Part shown: positions 36,330-48,320 of the stretch, piece by piece | How the letters are laid out: every line of letters begins with the position of its first letter | Numbering within the stretch: the stretch's first letter is position 1 | NCBI GenBank assembly: GCA_008015235.1 | Contig: SSFF01000010.1 | Span: 62,001-126,000, forward strand | DNA length: 64,000 bases | DNA from: Rhodoferax sp. | GTDB lineage: Bacteria; Pseudomonadota; Gammaproteobacteria; Burkholderiales; Burkholderiaceae_C | Direction: 5' to 3' | Notes under the pieces: model-generated | What the model was told of the DNA's origin: nothing | Databases searched by the model: none | What the model saw: the letters and a program-made list of their open reading frames with translations, nothing else | Made by a program: the position numbers and the translations under genes

Positions 36330-39300
36330 TCAGGACTTCAGGTAGGCCTTGCTGAGCACGTTCTGCTGGAACTCCACCACCGCCTGGGGCTTGCCAAAGA
36401 GATAGCCCTGGTAAAGGTGGCAGCCCTGCTGGGCCAGGAAATAGCGCTGCTCCAGGGTCTCCACGCCCTCGGCAATGACGGTCAGGCCCAGGCTGCGGCC
36501 CAGCACCACCACCATGCGGGCAATGGCGGCGTCGTTGGCGTCTTCGAACACGTCGCGCACAAAGCTTTGGTCGATCTTGAGGGTGTCCAATGGCAGGCGC
36601 TTGAGGTAGGCCAGGGACGAGTAGCCGGTGCCAAAGTCGTCGAGTGCGAAGCCGACCCCCCAACTTTGCAGCTCCGTCATCTTGCGCGCCACTTCGTTGA
36701 TGTCGCCCACCAGGGAGCTTTCGGTCAGTTCCAGTTTGAGCATGGCCGGGCGCGCGCCCGTGGCTTCCAGTGCCTGGCCGACGTGCTGGACAAAGCCGTT
36801 TTGCAGGAACTGCCGGGCACTGACGTTCACGGCCACGGTCAGTTCGCCCAGTTCGGGGTGGCCGTGCCAACGCGCCAGCTGGCGGCAGGCGGTTTCGATG
36901 ACCCACTGTCCCAGCGGCACGATGAGCCCGGTCTCCTCGGCCAGCGGGATGAACTCGGCCGGTGACACCATGCCGCGCTCCGGATGCTGCCAGCGCACGA
37001 GGGCTTCGGCACCGACCACGCGCAGGCTGCCATCGGGCTTGGCTTGCACCTGGGGCTGGTAGTACAGCACGAACTGCTTCTGCTCGATGGCGTTGCGCAG
37101 GTCGACTTCCAGGGCCACCCGGTTGCTGACTGCGGCCTGCATGCCGGGGTCGAAGAAGCGCAAGGTGTTGCGCCCGGCGGCCTTGCTCTGGTACATCGCC
37201 ACATCGGCGCGTTTGAGCGGCTCCTCGATGCTTTCCACCCGGTCGCCGAACAGCGTCACCCCGATGCTGGGGGTGCTGCGGTGGGCGTGGCCCCGCAGCA
37301 CATAGGAGCGTCCCAGGGTCTGCAGCACCTTTTCGCCGACAGCCTCGACCTGGGTGGCTGCGTCGATGGCGTCATTGGACAGGTCTTCCAGCATGATGAC
37401 GAATTCGTCGCCACCGAGCCGGGCCACGGTGTCACCCTCGCGCACGCAGCTCTTGAGGCGCTCGGCCACCTGCTGCAGCAGCAGGTCGCCAATGTCGTGG
37501 CCCAGGGTGTCGTTGAGCGTCTTGAAATTGTCCAGATCGACGAACAGCAGCGCCCCCATGCGTGGGTGGCGGGCGCAAGTGGCCAGCGCCACTTCAAGCC
37601 GGTCCATCAGCAGGCGACGGTTGGGCAGGTTGGTCAGGGGGTCGTAGAACGCCAGGTTGCGGATTTGTTCCTCGGCGGCCTTGCGCTGGGTGATGTCGTT
37701 CATGGACACCACGAAGTGGGTCACATGCTGGTCTTCGTCGCGCACGGCCGTGATCTGTGCCCACACCGGGAATACTTCACCGTTCTTGCGCCGGTCCCAG
37801 ACCTCGCCCTGCCAGAGGCTCTCGCGGCTCAGGGTCTCGTTGATGTTGACGTACAGGTCGGCCGGGGTGCGCCCCGAACCCAGCAGTTTCTGCGGCAGTT
37901 TGCCAATGGCGTCGTGTGCGCTGTAACCGGTCATCTGGGTAAAGGCCTGGTTGACGCGCAGGATGATCCAGTTGGCGTCGCACACCATGTGGGCCTCCTG
38001 CGATTCGAAGGCGATGGCAGCCACCCGCAGCTCGGCCTGTGCTGCGCGGTTGGCGGTCACGTCCTGGCCGCTGGACAAGGCGCCGCAGGGCAGGCCCTTG
38101 GCGTCGCGCAGGACCGTGGTGTTCCAGACAATGAGCCGGGTACGACCGCTGGCGTCGACGATGTGGCTTTCGAAGCGTGCCTCGATGGTGCGTTCGCCCT
38201 GCATCGCCAGCTGGTAATCCCTGCGGCGTTCGTCACGTTCGTGGGCAGGGATGAAGTGCAGGAACCAGTCCATGCCCAGCAGCTGTGCGGCGGGGTACCC
38301 CAGCAACTCGGCCCCTTTGCGGTTGACCATGGAAATGCGGCCTTGGGCATCCAGCGCCAGTAGCATGATGGCCGCCACGTCCAGGTAGCCTTGGGCACGG
38401 TCGTGTTCCGCCTGCAGCTGCGCGGTGCGTTCACTGACCTGCTGCTCCAGCGTGGCGTTGGATTTCTGAATGGCGTCGGCCAGGTGGTTGAAGGCCCCGA
38501 CCAGCGTCACGATTTCGAGGCTGTCGTGCGGTTTGACCGGCAGGCGCAGCGACCACTCGCCCCGTGCCAGGCGGTCAAAGGCGGCACTCACGGTCAGCAG
38601 CCGCCGGGTGGCTAGCCGTGCCGCCTGCCACAGCACTGCGCCCAGCAAGGCGACGGCCAGCAGACTGACCAGCACTCCGCGGACCAGGCGCGGTTGCATG
38701 TCGGCCAGGATCTCGGATTCGGGGTATTGCTGCACCAGGGTCCAGGCCTGTGTGCCGCCCAGGGGGATGGAGCGGTACACGGCCAGCTGGTGCTCACCCG
38801 CGGTGTTGGGCTTGTACAGACTGCCTTCGAAGCCCTGGCTGACCTCCGGATCCAGGCGCAGCACTTCCATGGCGGCCTCGCGTGCGGGGACGGCGGCCAG
38901 CAGGCGCTGCTGGCCGTCAAACAGCAGGCTTTGCCCGGCCTGACCCGCACTGGCCGCTTGCGTTTGCAGCACTTCTTCAAGCAAATCCTGGACTTCGGAG
39001 TAGGCCACTACCAGTCCTAGCACCGTGCCGCTGTCCTGGCCGGTGGGGGCCGACCGGATTTGCCGTATCCATCCGAGTGCGGGTTTGCCCGCCGGGCTGA
39101 CCAGGGACACGATCATTTCCTGCACACCGGGGCGTTGGGCACGCTGCAGCAGGTTGCTGTCGTTCAGCTCGGAACCGACTTCCGATGGGTTGGTACTGGC
39201 CACGATGCGTCCGCCGGGCAGGCGCAGGATGCGGGCATGCTGGAAGTCGCCGGGGTGGCTGTTGAGCCACTGGTTGAGTGTGCGCTGCACGGGCGCGGAA

Positions 39301-39584
39301 CTGCCGGTCTCGCTGGAAAGCTGTGGCCCATGGACTGCACCGACCACCTGGGCCACGGAGCGCACTTCGCTGCGCCGCTTTTCCAGGCTCTGTTCGGTCA
39401 GTCGGCGCAGGAAATCGGCCCGCTGCTCCAGCGTGTGCTGGACATCCGCCTTGCGCTGGCCCAGCATGCCGCCTTCGCCAACGACCGGCAGGCCGAACCA
39501 CCACCCGGCCACCAGCAGCGACACACATACCGTGAGCAATGCGCCAATGGACAGGGCAAGGCGGTTCGAGTAGGCACTGTGCAT
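36330..39584 (-). CDS. Large GGDEF-EAL sensor with Cache, HAMP and PAS domains
   Basis: 1084 residues: membrane helix (10-33), periplasmic Cache-type domain to about 305, second helix (308-328), HAMP (329-382), coiled coil, two PAS domains (about 400-525, 530-655), GGDEF with intact LGGDEF near 718-722 and I-site REGD, then EAL (GAEALVRWQHPE, LDDFGTGYSSLAYL, LKIDQSFVRDV). Both catalytic domains look intact, so direction of activity is not predictable. It ends an operon of cyclase, binding protein and this gene, 11 bases after the binding-protein stop, which suggests that the binding protein presents ligand to its periplasmic domain. Confidence 0.94.
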   Translation of the reverse strand: MHSAYSNRLALSIGALLTVCVSLLVAGWWFGLPVVGEGGMLGQRKADVQHTLEQRADFLRRLTEQSLEKRRSEVRSVAQVVGAVHGPQLSSETGSSAPVQRTLNQWLNSHPGDFQHARILRLPGGRIVASTNPSEVGSELNDSNLLQRAQRPGVQEMIVSLVSPAGKPALGWIRQIRSAPTGQDSGTVLGLVVAYSEVQDLLEEVLQTQAASAGQAGQSLLFDGQQRLLAAVPAREAAMEVLRLDPEVSQGFEGSLYKPNTAGEHQLAVYRSIPLGGTQAWTLVQQYPESEILADMQPRLVRGVLVSLLAVALLGAVLWQAARLATRRLLTVSAAFDRLARGEWSLRLPVKPHDSLEIVTLVGAFNHLADAIQKSNATLEQQVSERTAQLQAEHDRAQGYLDVAAIMLLALDAQGRISMVNRKGAELLGYPAAQLLGMDWFLHFIPAHERDERRRDYQLAMQGERTIEARFESHIVDASGRTRLIVWNTTVLRDAKGLPCGALSSGQDVTANRAAQAELRVAAIAFESQEAHMVCDANWIILRVNQAFTQMTGYSAHDAIGKLPQKLLGSGRTPADLYVNINETLSRESLWQGEVWDRRKNGEVFPVWAQITAVRDEDQHVTHFVVSMNDITQRKAAEEQIRNLAFYDPLTNLPNRRLLMDRLEVALATCARHPRMGALLFVDLDNFKTLNDTLGHDIGDLLLQQVAERLKSCVREGDTVARLGGDEFVIMLEDLSNDAIDAATQVEAVGEKVLQTLGRSYVLRGHAHRSTPSIGVTLFGDRVESIEEPLKRADVAMYQSKAAGRNTLRFFDPGMQAAVSNRVALEVDLRNAIEQKQFVLYYQPQVQAKPDGSLRVVGAEALVRWQHPERGMVSPAEFIPLAEETGLIVPLGQWVIETACRQLARWHGHPELGELTVAVNVSARQFLQNGFVQHVGQALEATGARPAMLKLELTESSLVGDINEVARKMTELQSWGVGFALDDFGTGYSSLAYLKRLPLDTLKIDQSFVRDVFEDANDAAIARMVVVLGRSLGLTVIAEGVETLEQRYFLAQQGCHLYQGYLFGKPQAVVEFQQNVLSKAYLKS

Positions 39585-39595
39585 TGCGAAGCAGG

Positions 39596-40708
39596 TCAGG
39601 GTTGGTAGTCGTAGGTGTGCAATTGGTAGCGGCGTTCGTCGCTTTGGACGATTGCCAGCCCATCATAGGACAAGGCGGACTCCACCTGCGCCCAACCTGC
39701 CGTGGTGGGCAGCTTGCCCAGGCGGCGCAGGAACTCGAACTCGGCCTTCAGGCGCGGGGGACCGGCACCGTCGAGCAGGGCCGGGGCCGAGGGAATGTCC
39801 AGCAGTTCGCGCCGTGTGATGGCACGCACCTGGGCCGAACTCAGGGCCGGGGCGGCGCCGGAAAAGGTACTGCTCTCGGCCATGGCCCAGCGTGCCGCCT
39901 GCTCCAGGTTGCCCTGCGACTCGCGCATCCATTCGAGTGCGCGCACGAAACCGGCCACCAAGGCCAGGGCCGATTGCGGCTGCTGGCGCGCAAAGCTGCG
40001 CGAGATGACGAAGTAGTCGGTACTGGCACCGCGAAAGACGACGTGGTTGCGGGGGTTGCGGTTCAGGGCGATGGTGGTGTAGGGCTCCCACGCAGCAAAG
40101 GCGTCGACAGTGCCGTCCTCCAGGGCCTGGGGCATGTCGGCCACCCCCATGGCCACCAACTGTACCTGCTGCTCATTCAGGCCAGCCGCTTGTAGGCCCT
40201 GAAGTACTGTGAGATGGGCGCTGGAGGCCTCGACAAAGCCGATGCGCTTGCCTGCCAGTTGCCCGGCGACCATGTTGTTGCGGGAAATCAGGGCGGTGGC
40301 GGTCTGCTTCACCAGCCCCACGATCCAGACATCGCCATTGGCCGCGGTGAGCAAGGTCGGCATGTCGCCCAACAGCCCGGCGTCGAGCCGCTGGTCGGCC
40401 AGCAGGGGCAGCATGTCGGCCCCACGGCGGAACGCAAAGCTGCGCAGGGGGGTCTTGCGCTGGACCAGTGCCCCCTGCAGGATGCGGTCGCGCCGCATGA
40501 CGGCGCTGACCACCCCGGAGGGGAAACCGAGTGGCTGGATGCCCAGTTCCAGGTCGGCCGACGCAGCTTGCAGGCCGTACTGGGCAATGTAGTCGGTCTG
40601 CGCCCCGGCCGTTTCCGCCAGGAACGCGGCGGCCACGGCGGCGCTGCGCAGCAGCCAGTTGCGGCGTTGGCCTTGACCGTGCGTCAAGGCATGGGGAATG
40701 GGGGCCAT
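39596..40708 (-). CDS. NMT1/SsuA-type periplasmic binding protein within a c-di-GMP operon
   Basis: A 370-residue exported protein with a possible twin-arginine signal (QRRNWLLRSAAVAAAFL) and cleavage near AGAQ. The mature part resembles binding proteins for aliphatic sulfonates, nitrate or thiamine precursors: LELGIQPLGFPSGV, DAGLLGDMPTLLTA, KRIGFVEASSAHL, VDAFAAWEPYTTIAL. No ABC permease or ATPase is adjacent; it sits between a diguanylate cyclase (15 bases) and a GGDEF-EAL sensor (11 bases). AAGGA precedes the ATG. It may be a sensor partner rather than a transport component. The ligand is unknown. Confidence 0.85.
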   Translation of the reverse strand: MAPIPHALTHGQGQRRNWLLRSAAVAAAFLAETAGAQTDYIAQYGLQAASADLELGIQPLGFPSGVVSAVMRRDRILQGALVQRKTPLRSFAFRRGADMLPLLADQRLDAGLLGDMPTLLTAANGDVWIVGLVKQTATALISRNNMVAGQLAGKRIGFVEASSAHLTVLQGLQAAGLNEQQVQLVAMGVADMPQALEDGTVDAFAAWEPYTTIALNRNPRNHVVFRGASTDYFVISRSFARQQPQSALALVAGFVRALEWMRESQGNLEQAARWAMAESSTFSGAAPALSSAQVRAITRRELLDIPSAPALLDGAGPPRLKAEFEFLRRLGKLPTTAGWAQVESALSYDGLAIVQSDERRYQLHTYDYQP

Positions 40709-40723
40709 GCAGCGTCCTTCGGA

Positions 40724-41905
40724 TCAGGGGGTGGTGGGCAGAGGGGCACGTTCGGCTGCCTCGACCCGGTTGCGGCCTGCGGCCTTGGCCCGGTACAGGG
40801 CGGCATCGGCCCGGGAGATCACGGTATTGGCCCCCTGGTCACTGTGAAAAACCTCGGCGACCCCCAGGCTGATGGTGATGGCAACGTCACCGGCTGCAGT
40901 CTTCACCGGGGTGGCGGCCATGTGCTTGCGGATGCGCCCGGCGTGGACCAGGGCGCCATCGGTGTCGTTCATGGGCAGCAGCAGGAACTCCTCCCCACCC
41001 ATGCGCGCCAGCGTATCGGTGCCGCGCACGTTCTGCTGCAAGCGCGCTGCCACTTCGCGCAGCACGTCATCGCCAGCATGGTGGCCATGGGTGTCGTTGA
41101 TGGCCTTGAAGTGATCCAGGTCCATCATGATGATGGCATAGCGTTGGCCGCTGCGCTGGAAGCGGGCGTGTTCCACGTCCAGGCGCTCGATCATGACGCG
41201 GCGGTTGTACAGGTCGGTGAGCTGGTCGGTCGCGGCCAGGTCTTCGAGCTTGCGGATGAGCGAGCCCAGCACCAGGTGGTAGAGCGAGAAGTTGAACATG
41301 CCCAGGAATACCAGGAAACCCAGGGTGACCACGACATCGAAGGTGCTGCCCACGTCCAGTTCGACCACGCCGGTGAATTCGCTGTAGGAGATGACGGCGG
41401 CGCGCACCACGAAGGCCAGCAGGGCCAGTGCCACCGGCAAGGCTGCTGTCGCAGCAATCGGGCGGGCCACCTGGAACTTGCGTGGCAGTCCCAGCAGCAG
41501 GTCGCGCACCATGGGGCCCAATGCAATGCCTACCGCCAGGGTGAACATCCAGGTGCGCAGCACCATGGTGTCGGGCCAGAGCAGCCGTACCACTTCGATC
41601 AGCGCCAACACCACCAGGGCAAGGATGGCCACGCGGTGTTGCAGTGGTTCGCGCAAAAACAGGGTGATTCCCTGCTGCAGCAGGATGAACGCAGCAATGA
41701 TGCTCAGGTTCACCACCAGATCGAGGACCGGGGCCAACACCGGGGGACGCCAGAACAGCACCGCGGTACCCAGGGAACTGACCAGCCAGCCCGCGGCCCA
41801 ACGCAGGCTGGTGCGCGGATACAGGCGAAAGCCCAGCGCTACGGCGATCCAGGCCGCGCCATACAGGCTCAGCTGCACCGACAGTGCGGCCATCAACACA
41901 TTCAT
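40724..41905 (-). CDS. Membrane diguanylate cyclase (GGEEF), first gene of a sensory operon
   Basis: A 393-residue protein with six or seven hydrophobic segments in the first 225 residues and a C-terminal GGDEF domain with GGEEF in ARMGGEEFLLLP and RxxD as RGTD nine residues before it. It should make c-di-GMP with product inhibition. The ATG at 41905 has AGGAG eight bases upstream, so the longer frame is rejected. It leads the operon containing the binding protein and the GGDEF-EAL sensor. Confidence 0.93.
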   Translation of the reverse strand: MNVLMAALSVQLSLYGAAWIAVALGFRLYPRTSLRWAAGWLVSSLGTAVLFWRPPVLAPVLDLVVNLSIIAAFILLQQGITLFLREPLQHRVAILALVVLALIEVVRLLWPDTMVLRTWMFTLAVGIALGPMVRDLLLGLPRKFQVARPIAATAALPVALALLAFVVRAAVISYSEFTGVVELDVGSTFDVVVTLGFLVFLGMFNFSLYHLVLGSLIRKLEDLAATDQLTDLYNRRVMIERLDVEHARFQRSGQRYAIIMMDLDHFKAINDTHGHHAGDDVLREVAARLQQNVRGTDTLARMGGEEFLLLPMNDTDGALVHAGRIRKHMAATPVKTAAGDVAITISLGVAEVFHSDQGANTVISRADAALYRAKAAGRNRVEAAERAPLPTTP

Positions 41906-42074
41906 TGCCAAGTCTCCTGTGCGTGCAGCGATCACCTGGGCGGTGTGCTGTCTCGGAGCGTGCCGACGAGTCCGCGGAGTTTGTCGGCGCGCGTTCTGAG
42001 AGCATTGTGCGGGGACTGCGCCTTGGGCGCAATGGCGAATGCGCGACAGGTGCCGCTACGCCGGCGGGGGAGGC

Positions 42075-44021
<1,947 letters not shown>

Positions 44022-44097
44022 GGGAATCCTGTTGAGGGCAGGATTATCCGGGATGCACCCGAGAGACAGGCCCACGGCCCGAGACTAGCATGTAGGC

Positions 44098-45303
44098 ATG
44101 CTGCGTCTTTTGCTTATCTTCCTGCTCCGTTGCATGCCGGTACTGGTGGCCGGGGCTGCGCAGGCTCAGAACTTTGCCTGGGACGTGCAGGGTCTGCCCA
44201 CCAGTTCGCTGGGGCGGTATGTACAGGTCTTGCGCGAGTACGGCGCACCCTGGAGTGCAGAGCAGGCCATGGCGCGTTTTGCCCAGCTCAACCCGCCGCC
44301 CTTGCGCGATGAAGTGCTGAGCTTCGGCATTGGCGCAGCCCCGGTCTGGGTGCTTTTGCCCTTGCACAATGCCAACCAGGGCAGCCTGCGTATGCATCTG
44401 TTGCTGGGGACCACCTGGATGGACAGTGCCGATGCCTATGTGGTCAAGGGGGGCAAGGTACGCAGCCGCTGGCACCTGGGCGACGAGGTTCCCTATGCCT
44501 ACGGTGTGGTGCCCGGGTTCGGTTTCGAGTGGGAGCTGGAGCTGCCGCCCCAGCGCAGTGACTTGCTGGTGCGCGTGCAGTCGCTGGACCCCTTGGTCTT
44601 GCCGGTGCAGCTGCTCGACGCGGTGGCACTCGCGTCCCAGCGGGACCAGGTGCAGTACGGCTACGAGCTGTTGTTTGGTGCACTGTTCGCACTGGTGCTC
44701 TACAACCTTACCTTGTTTGCCGTGGCACGCCACCCCCTTCACCTGCTGTATGCCCTGTATGTCGGTTCCATGTTGCTGCTGTGCATTGCCTACACCGGCA
44801 AGGGGCTGGCATCCTGGTGGCCGGACAGCCCCGGGTTCCAGCGCTATGCCATCCTGTGTGCCATGGTGCTGTTCAATGTGCTGGGACTGAATTTCGCCAC
44901 GCACTTCCTGCACCTGCCGCGGCATTGGCCGCAGGTAGCGCGCCTGGTGCGCGGGGGGGCATGGCTGGTGCTGGGTGCGATGGTCCTGTGGGCGGTCCTG
45001 GACCAGCATGCCTTGGCCGTGTGGTGGGCGTTTTCGGTGTTCCTGGCGGCCACCGCGTCGTTGTTCGGCTTCGGTGCCTGGGCGGCCTGGACACGCCAGC
45101 CTTCCGGGCGTCTGTTCTTTGCCGCCGTTGCCGTGAGCATGGCAGGCGCCACGCTGGCTTGGCTGGCGGTGACCGGCACCGTGGGCTTCAGCATGGCCAG
45201 CCTGCACGCCATGGAGGTGGGTTTCCTGGTGGACGCGGCCTTGCTGGCCATCGCACTGGGCCAGCGCATCATCGCCGAAAAAAAAATGGCGGCACCGGTT
45301 TGA
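44098..45303 (+). CDS. 7TM-DISM receptor lacking an output domain
   Basis: 401 residues: signal peptide (1-23), a periplasmic DISMED2-like carbohydrate-binding-type domain (about 25-185), then seven hydrophobic segments (about 190-392). 7TMR-DISM proteins normally continue into a coiled coil and a GGDEF or kinase domain. Here the protein ends just after the last helix as ALGQRIIAEKKMAAPV. The final codons lie in the intrinsic terminator of the convergent pal gene, including its nine-A run at 45278-45286. It may be a truncated receptor or one that signals through a separate partner. Confidence 0.85.
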   Translation: MLRLLLIFLLRCMPVLVAGAAQAQNFAWDVQGLPTSSLGRYVQVLREYGAPWSAEQAMARFAQLNPPPLRDEVLSFGIGAAPVWVLLPLHNANQGSLRMHLLLGTTWMDSADAYVVKGGKVRSRWHLGDEVPYAYGVVPGFGFEWELELPPQRSDLLVRVQSLDPLVLPVQLLDAVALASQRDQVQYGYELLFGALFALVLYNLTLFAVARHPLHLLYALYVGSMLLLCIAYTGKGLASWWPDSPGFQRYAILCAMVLFNVLGLNFATHFLHLPRHWPQVARLVRGGAWLVLGAMVLWAVLDQHALAVWWAFSVFLAATASLFGFGAWAAWTRQPSGRLFFAAVAVSMAGATLAWLAVTGTVGFSMASLHAMEVGFLVDAALLAIALGQRIIAEKKMAAPV

Positions 45304-45315
45304 TCCGGTACCGCC
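45278..45315 (-). terminator. Intrinsic terminator of pal, overlapping the receptor gene's 3' end
   Basis: Read on the minus strand: an 11-base stem (arms 45305-45315 and 45288-45298, one mismatch) with a six-base loop, then CCA and nine T residues (45286-45278). This is a textbook rho-independent terminator for pal, placed inside the last codons of the convergent receptor gene. Confidence 0.85.
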
Positions 45316-45358
45316 AGGGGCATCACGCCGCCCCCGGACGGGGCGGTGTGCCTATGGT

Positions 45359-45901
45359 TCAGCGTGTGGGGTAAGCCAGGTCGACGCGGCGGTTCTGCGA
45401 CCACGCGGCTTCGTCATGGCCAGCGGCTACGGGCTTTTCCTTGCCGAAGCTCACGGCTTCGAGCTGGCTGTCTTTCACGCCATAGGTCTTGAGCACCTTG
45501 ACCACGGCGTCGGCACGCTTCTGGCCCAGCGCCAGGTTGTATTCGGTGCCGCCACGTTCGTCGGCATGGCCTTCGACACGGATGTGCAGGGCCGGGTTGG
45601 CGGCCAGGTACTTGCCATGGGCCTCCATGGTGGGCAGGAACTTGGGCTCGACGCTGTAGTTGTCCAGGGCAAAGTAGACGCTGCGTTCCTTGCTGATCAG
45701 GCTGGCCGGATCCAGGTGGGCGGGCAGCACCTTGGCCGGGGTGGCGGGCTTGGCCACCTGGGGCGTTGTCTGCTGCGGTGCCGTGGCCTGGGACACGGGT
45801 GCCGGGGTAGCGGTTTCGGACGGGGCCAGGGGCTTGCTGCCGCAGGCGCTCAACAACAGGGCGCCGGTCAGGGCGATGGCAGAGTAGTGCAAAGAAGACA
45901 T
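45359..45901 (-). CDS. pal: Pal, peptidoglycan-associated outer-membrane lipoprotein
   Basis: A 180-residue lipoprotein: signal peptide with lipobox LLLSAC (cysteine about residue 20), a Pro/Thr/Ala-rich linker, and an OmpA-like domain with VYFALDNYSVE, VEGHADERGGTEYNLALG and NRRVDLAY. Pal anchors the outer membrane to peptidoglycan and works with TolB. No tol genes flank it here. It ends in a strong terminator inside the neighbouring receptor gene. A simple OmpA-family lipoprotein paralogue is the alternative to true Pal. Confidence 0.9.
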   Translation of the reverse strand: MSSLHYSAIALTGALLLSACGSKPLAPSETATPAPVSQATAPQQTTPQVAKPATPAKVLPAHLDPASLISKERSVYFALDNYSVEPKFLPTMEAHGKYLAANPALHIRVEGHADERGGTEYNLALGQKRADAVVKVLKTYGVKDSQLEAVSFGKEKPVAAGHDEAAWSQNRRVDLAYPTR

Positions 45902-46021
45902 GGTTCGGTAAATGGTGAAAATGCGAAAATCGCGGACATGCTGCGAAAGTTGCAGCAGCTTGCACTTCCGATTATCGCCGAGGGTTCTGCATGAGCCCGC
46001 GCATTCGGCGCCTGTATTCCT

Positions 46022-47063
46022 ATGTCAGTTTTTCATGGCCGCATGCCGCTGGTTGACGCCCTCAAGGCCGTCGGCGCCCAACTCATTGTCCTGCACCATC
46101 TGTCCTTTTATGGGCCGATGTCGGACACCGTCTACCAGGTCTGGCCCGCCGTCATCGGCTGGCTGAGCCAGGACGCCCGCATTGCCGTGCAGATGTTTCT
46201 GGTGGTCGGGGGATTCCTGGCGGCGCGCAAGCTCGCGCCGCAGGCCCAGCTGCTGACGCACCGTCCTTGGCGCGAAGTGCGCAACCGCTACCGGCGCGTG
46301 ACGTTGCCGTACCTGGCTGCCTTGCTCATCGGTGTGGTCTGCACCGAGATCGCCCGGCGCTGGATGGTGCACGATTCGCTGCCACGACCGCGTGGAGTTC
46401 TGGCAGTTTGTGGCCCATGCGCTCTTGCTGCACAGCGTGCTTGACGTCGACTCGCTCTCGGCCGGAGTCTGGTACGTGGCCATCGATTTCCAGCTCTATG
46501 CGCTGCTGGTGGCCCTGCTGTGGCTGGGTCGGCGTGCGGGAGCCCGCCCTGTCCATGTGGTAACGCTGGTGTTCCTGGGGGTGCTGGCGTCGTTGTATGT
46601 CTTCAACCGCGACCCGGACTGGGACGACTGGGCCCTGTACTTCTTCGGTGCCTATGGCATGGGCGCCCTGGCCTACTGGTTCAGCCTGCCGCGGCGGCGG
46701 GCGCGCCGCGTGCTGGCGCTGGGCGTACTGGTTTTGGGAACCGGACTGGCGCTGTACCTGGATTTCCGTACCCGCATCGCCGTGGCCCTGGCAGTGGCCT
46801 TGCTGTTGGCCTGGGGCAGTGTTCGCGGCTTTCTCTACCACTGGCCGCGCAGCCGCGTGCTGGCGCGCATGAGCGATATCTCCTACGCAGTGTTCCTGCT
46901 GAACTTTCCGGTGGCGCTGGTGTTCAACGCCGTTTTCAGCCGCTTCATGCCGCACACACTGTGGTGGCAGGCGGCGGGCATGGTGCTGGCCTGGTGGGCC
47001 TGCAATGCGGCCGGGGCCGCCTTCCACGACCGCGTGGAACTGCGGCTCACCCGGCGTCGCTGA
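46022..47063 (+). pseudogene. Acyltransferase-3-family membrane protein broken by a frameshift
   Basis: The 5' part (46022 to about 46385) encodes VDALKAVGAQLIVLHHLSFYG, then FLVVGGFLAARKL, typical of OafA/acyltransferase-3 membrane proteins that acylate surface sugars. The rest of the protein continues in another frame: [21 protein letters not shown] to the end at 47063, with about eight more hydrophobic segments. The switch lies near 46380-46385; removing one C from CTGCCACG rejoins the two parts. It is either a pseudogene or a sequencing error. The remaining frame would be a normal length of about 346 residues. Confidence 0.8.
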
Positions 47064-47065
47064 AC

Positions 47066-48181
47066 TCAGCCCAGCAGCTTGTCGGCCGGCACGTAGGTGT
47101 AGCCCAGGTCGCGCGCCACGGCCTCGTAGGTGACCTGGCCTTCGCACACGTTGAGGCCGTTCTTGAGGTGCACGTTGTCCTTGAGTGCGGCCTTCCAACC
47201 CTTGTCGGCCAGGGCCACGGCGTGGCCGATGGTGGCGTTGTTGAGGGCAAAGGTCGAGGTGCGGGCCACGGCGCCGGGCATGTTGGCCACGCAGTAGTGC
47301 ACCACTCCGTCCACCACAAAGGTGGGGTCGGCATGGGTGGTGGCGTGCGAGGTCTCGAAGCAGCCGCCCTGGTCGATGGCCACATCCACCACCACAGCGC
47401 CCTTCTTCATGCGGGAAATCATGGCACGGGTGACCAGCTTCGGAGCCGCGGCACCGGGGATGAGTACACCGCCCACCACCAGGTCGGCATCGAGTACGGC
47501 CTCTTCGACGCTGTGGGTGGTGGAGTACACGGTGCTGATGCGGTTGCCGAACACCAGGTCGAGCTGGCGCAGGCGGTCCACGTTCTTGTCGAGCACGGTC
47601 ACGCGGGCACCCACGCCCACGGCCATCTGCAGCGCATGGCTGCCGACCACACCGGCACCGAGGATGACCACATGGGCAGCAGGCACACCGGGCACGCCAC
47701 CGAGCAGCACGCCCATGCCGCCCTTGGATTTCTCCAGGTGCGCAGCACCGGCCTGGATCGCCATGCGACCGGCCACTTCGCTCATGGGGGCCAGCAACGG
47801 CAGGCCACCACCGGAACCGGTGATGGTCTCGTAGGCGATGCAGACGGCGCCTGACTTGACCAGGGCCGCGGTCTGCTCGGGGTCCGGAGCCAAGTGCAGG
47901 TAGGTGTAGAGGATCTGGCCGGGGCGCAGCATGGCGCACTCTTGCGGCTGGGGCTCTTTCACCTTCACGATCATGTCGGCCTTGGCAAACACTTCAGCGG
48001 CGTCGGCCGCCAGCGTGGCACCGGCCGCCAGGTACTGTTCGTCGGAGAGGCCGATGGCGGCACCCGCACCTTTTTGCACCAGCACACTGTGGCCACGGCT
48101 GGTGAGCTCACGCACGCTGGCCGGCGTGAGGCCGACGCGGTATTCATGGTTCTTGATTTCCTTGGGGCATCCGATTTGCAT
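47066..48181 (-). CDS. ald: Alanine dehydrogenase
   Basis: A 371-residue enzyme converting L-alanine, NAD and water to pyruvate and ammonium. [43 protein letters not shown] and the nucleotide motif [12 protein letters not shown] are diagnostic, and the length equals that of known Ald. AGGAG lies seven bases before the ATG. It ends two bases from the convergent acyltransferase remnant. DadA at 59231-60577 and the omega-transaminase operon make alanine metabolism a recurring theme. Confidence 0.96.
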   Translation of the reverse strand: MQIGCPKEIKNHEYRVGLTPASVRELTSRGHSVLVQKGAGAAIGLSDEQYLAAGATLAADAAEVFAKADMIVKVKEPQPQECAMLRPGQILYTYLHLAPDPEQTAALVKSGAVCIAYETITGSGGGLPLLAPMSEVAGRMAIQAGAAHLEKSKGGMGVLLGGVPGVPAAHVVILGAGVVGSHALQMAVGVGARVTVLDKNVDRLRQLDLVFGNRISTVYSTTHSVEEAVLDADLVVGGVLIPGAAAPKLVTRAMISRMKKGAVVVDVAIDQGGCFETSHATTHADPTFVVDGVVHYCVANMPGAVARTSTFALNNATIGHAVALADKGWKAALKDNVHLKNGLNVCEGQVTYEAVARDLGYTYVPADKLLG

Positions 48182-48320
48182 GTCTGTCTCCTGGTGGGGT
48201 GAATAGTGCGGGGCAGTGTGCGCCTGCGCCCGCGCTTTGAAAAGTCGGATTACCCAAACAGCGATTGCATAAGCGGCACTGATGTGCAACGGGCGTGCGA
48301 TCATTGGCGGACCGATTGCC

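Noticed and set aside
45278-45286. Nine-A run as a programmed frameshift site in the 7TM receptor gene
   Set aside because: It is better explained as the U-tract of the pal terminator; no output domain lies downstream in another frame.
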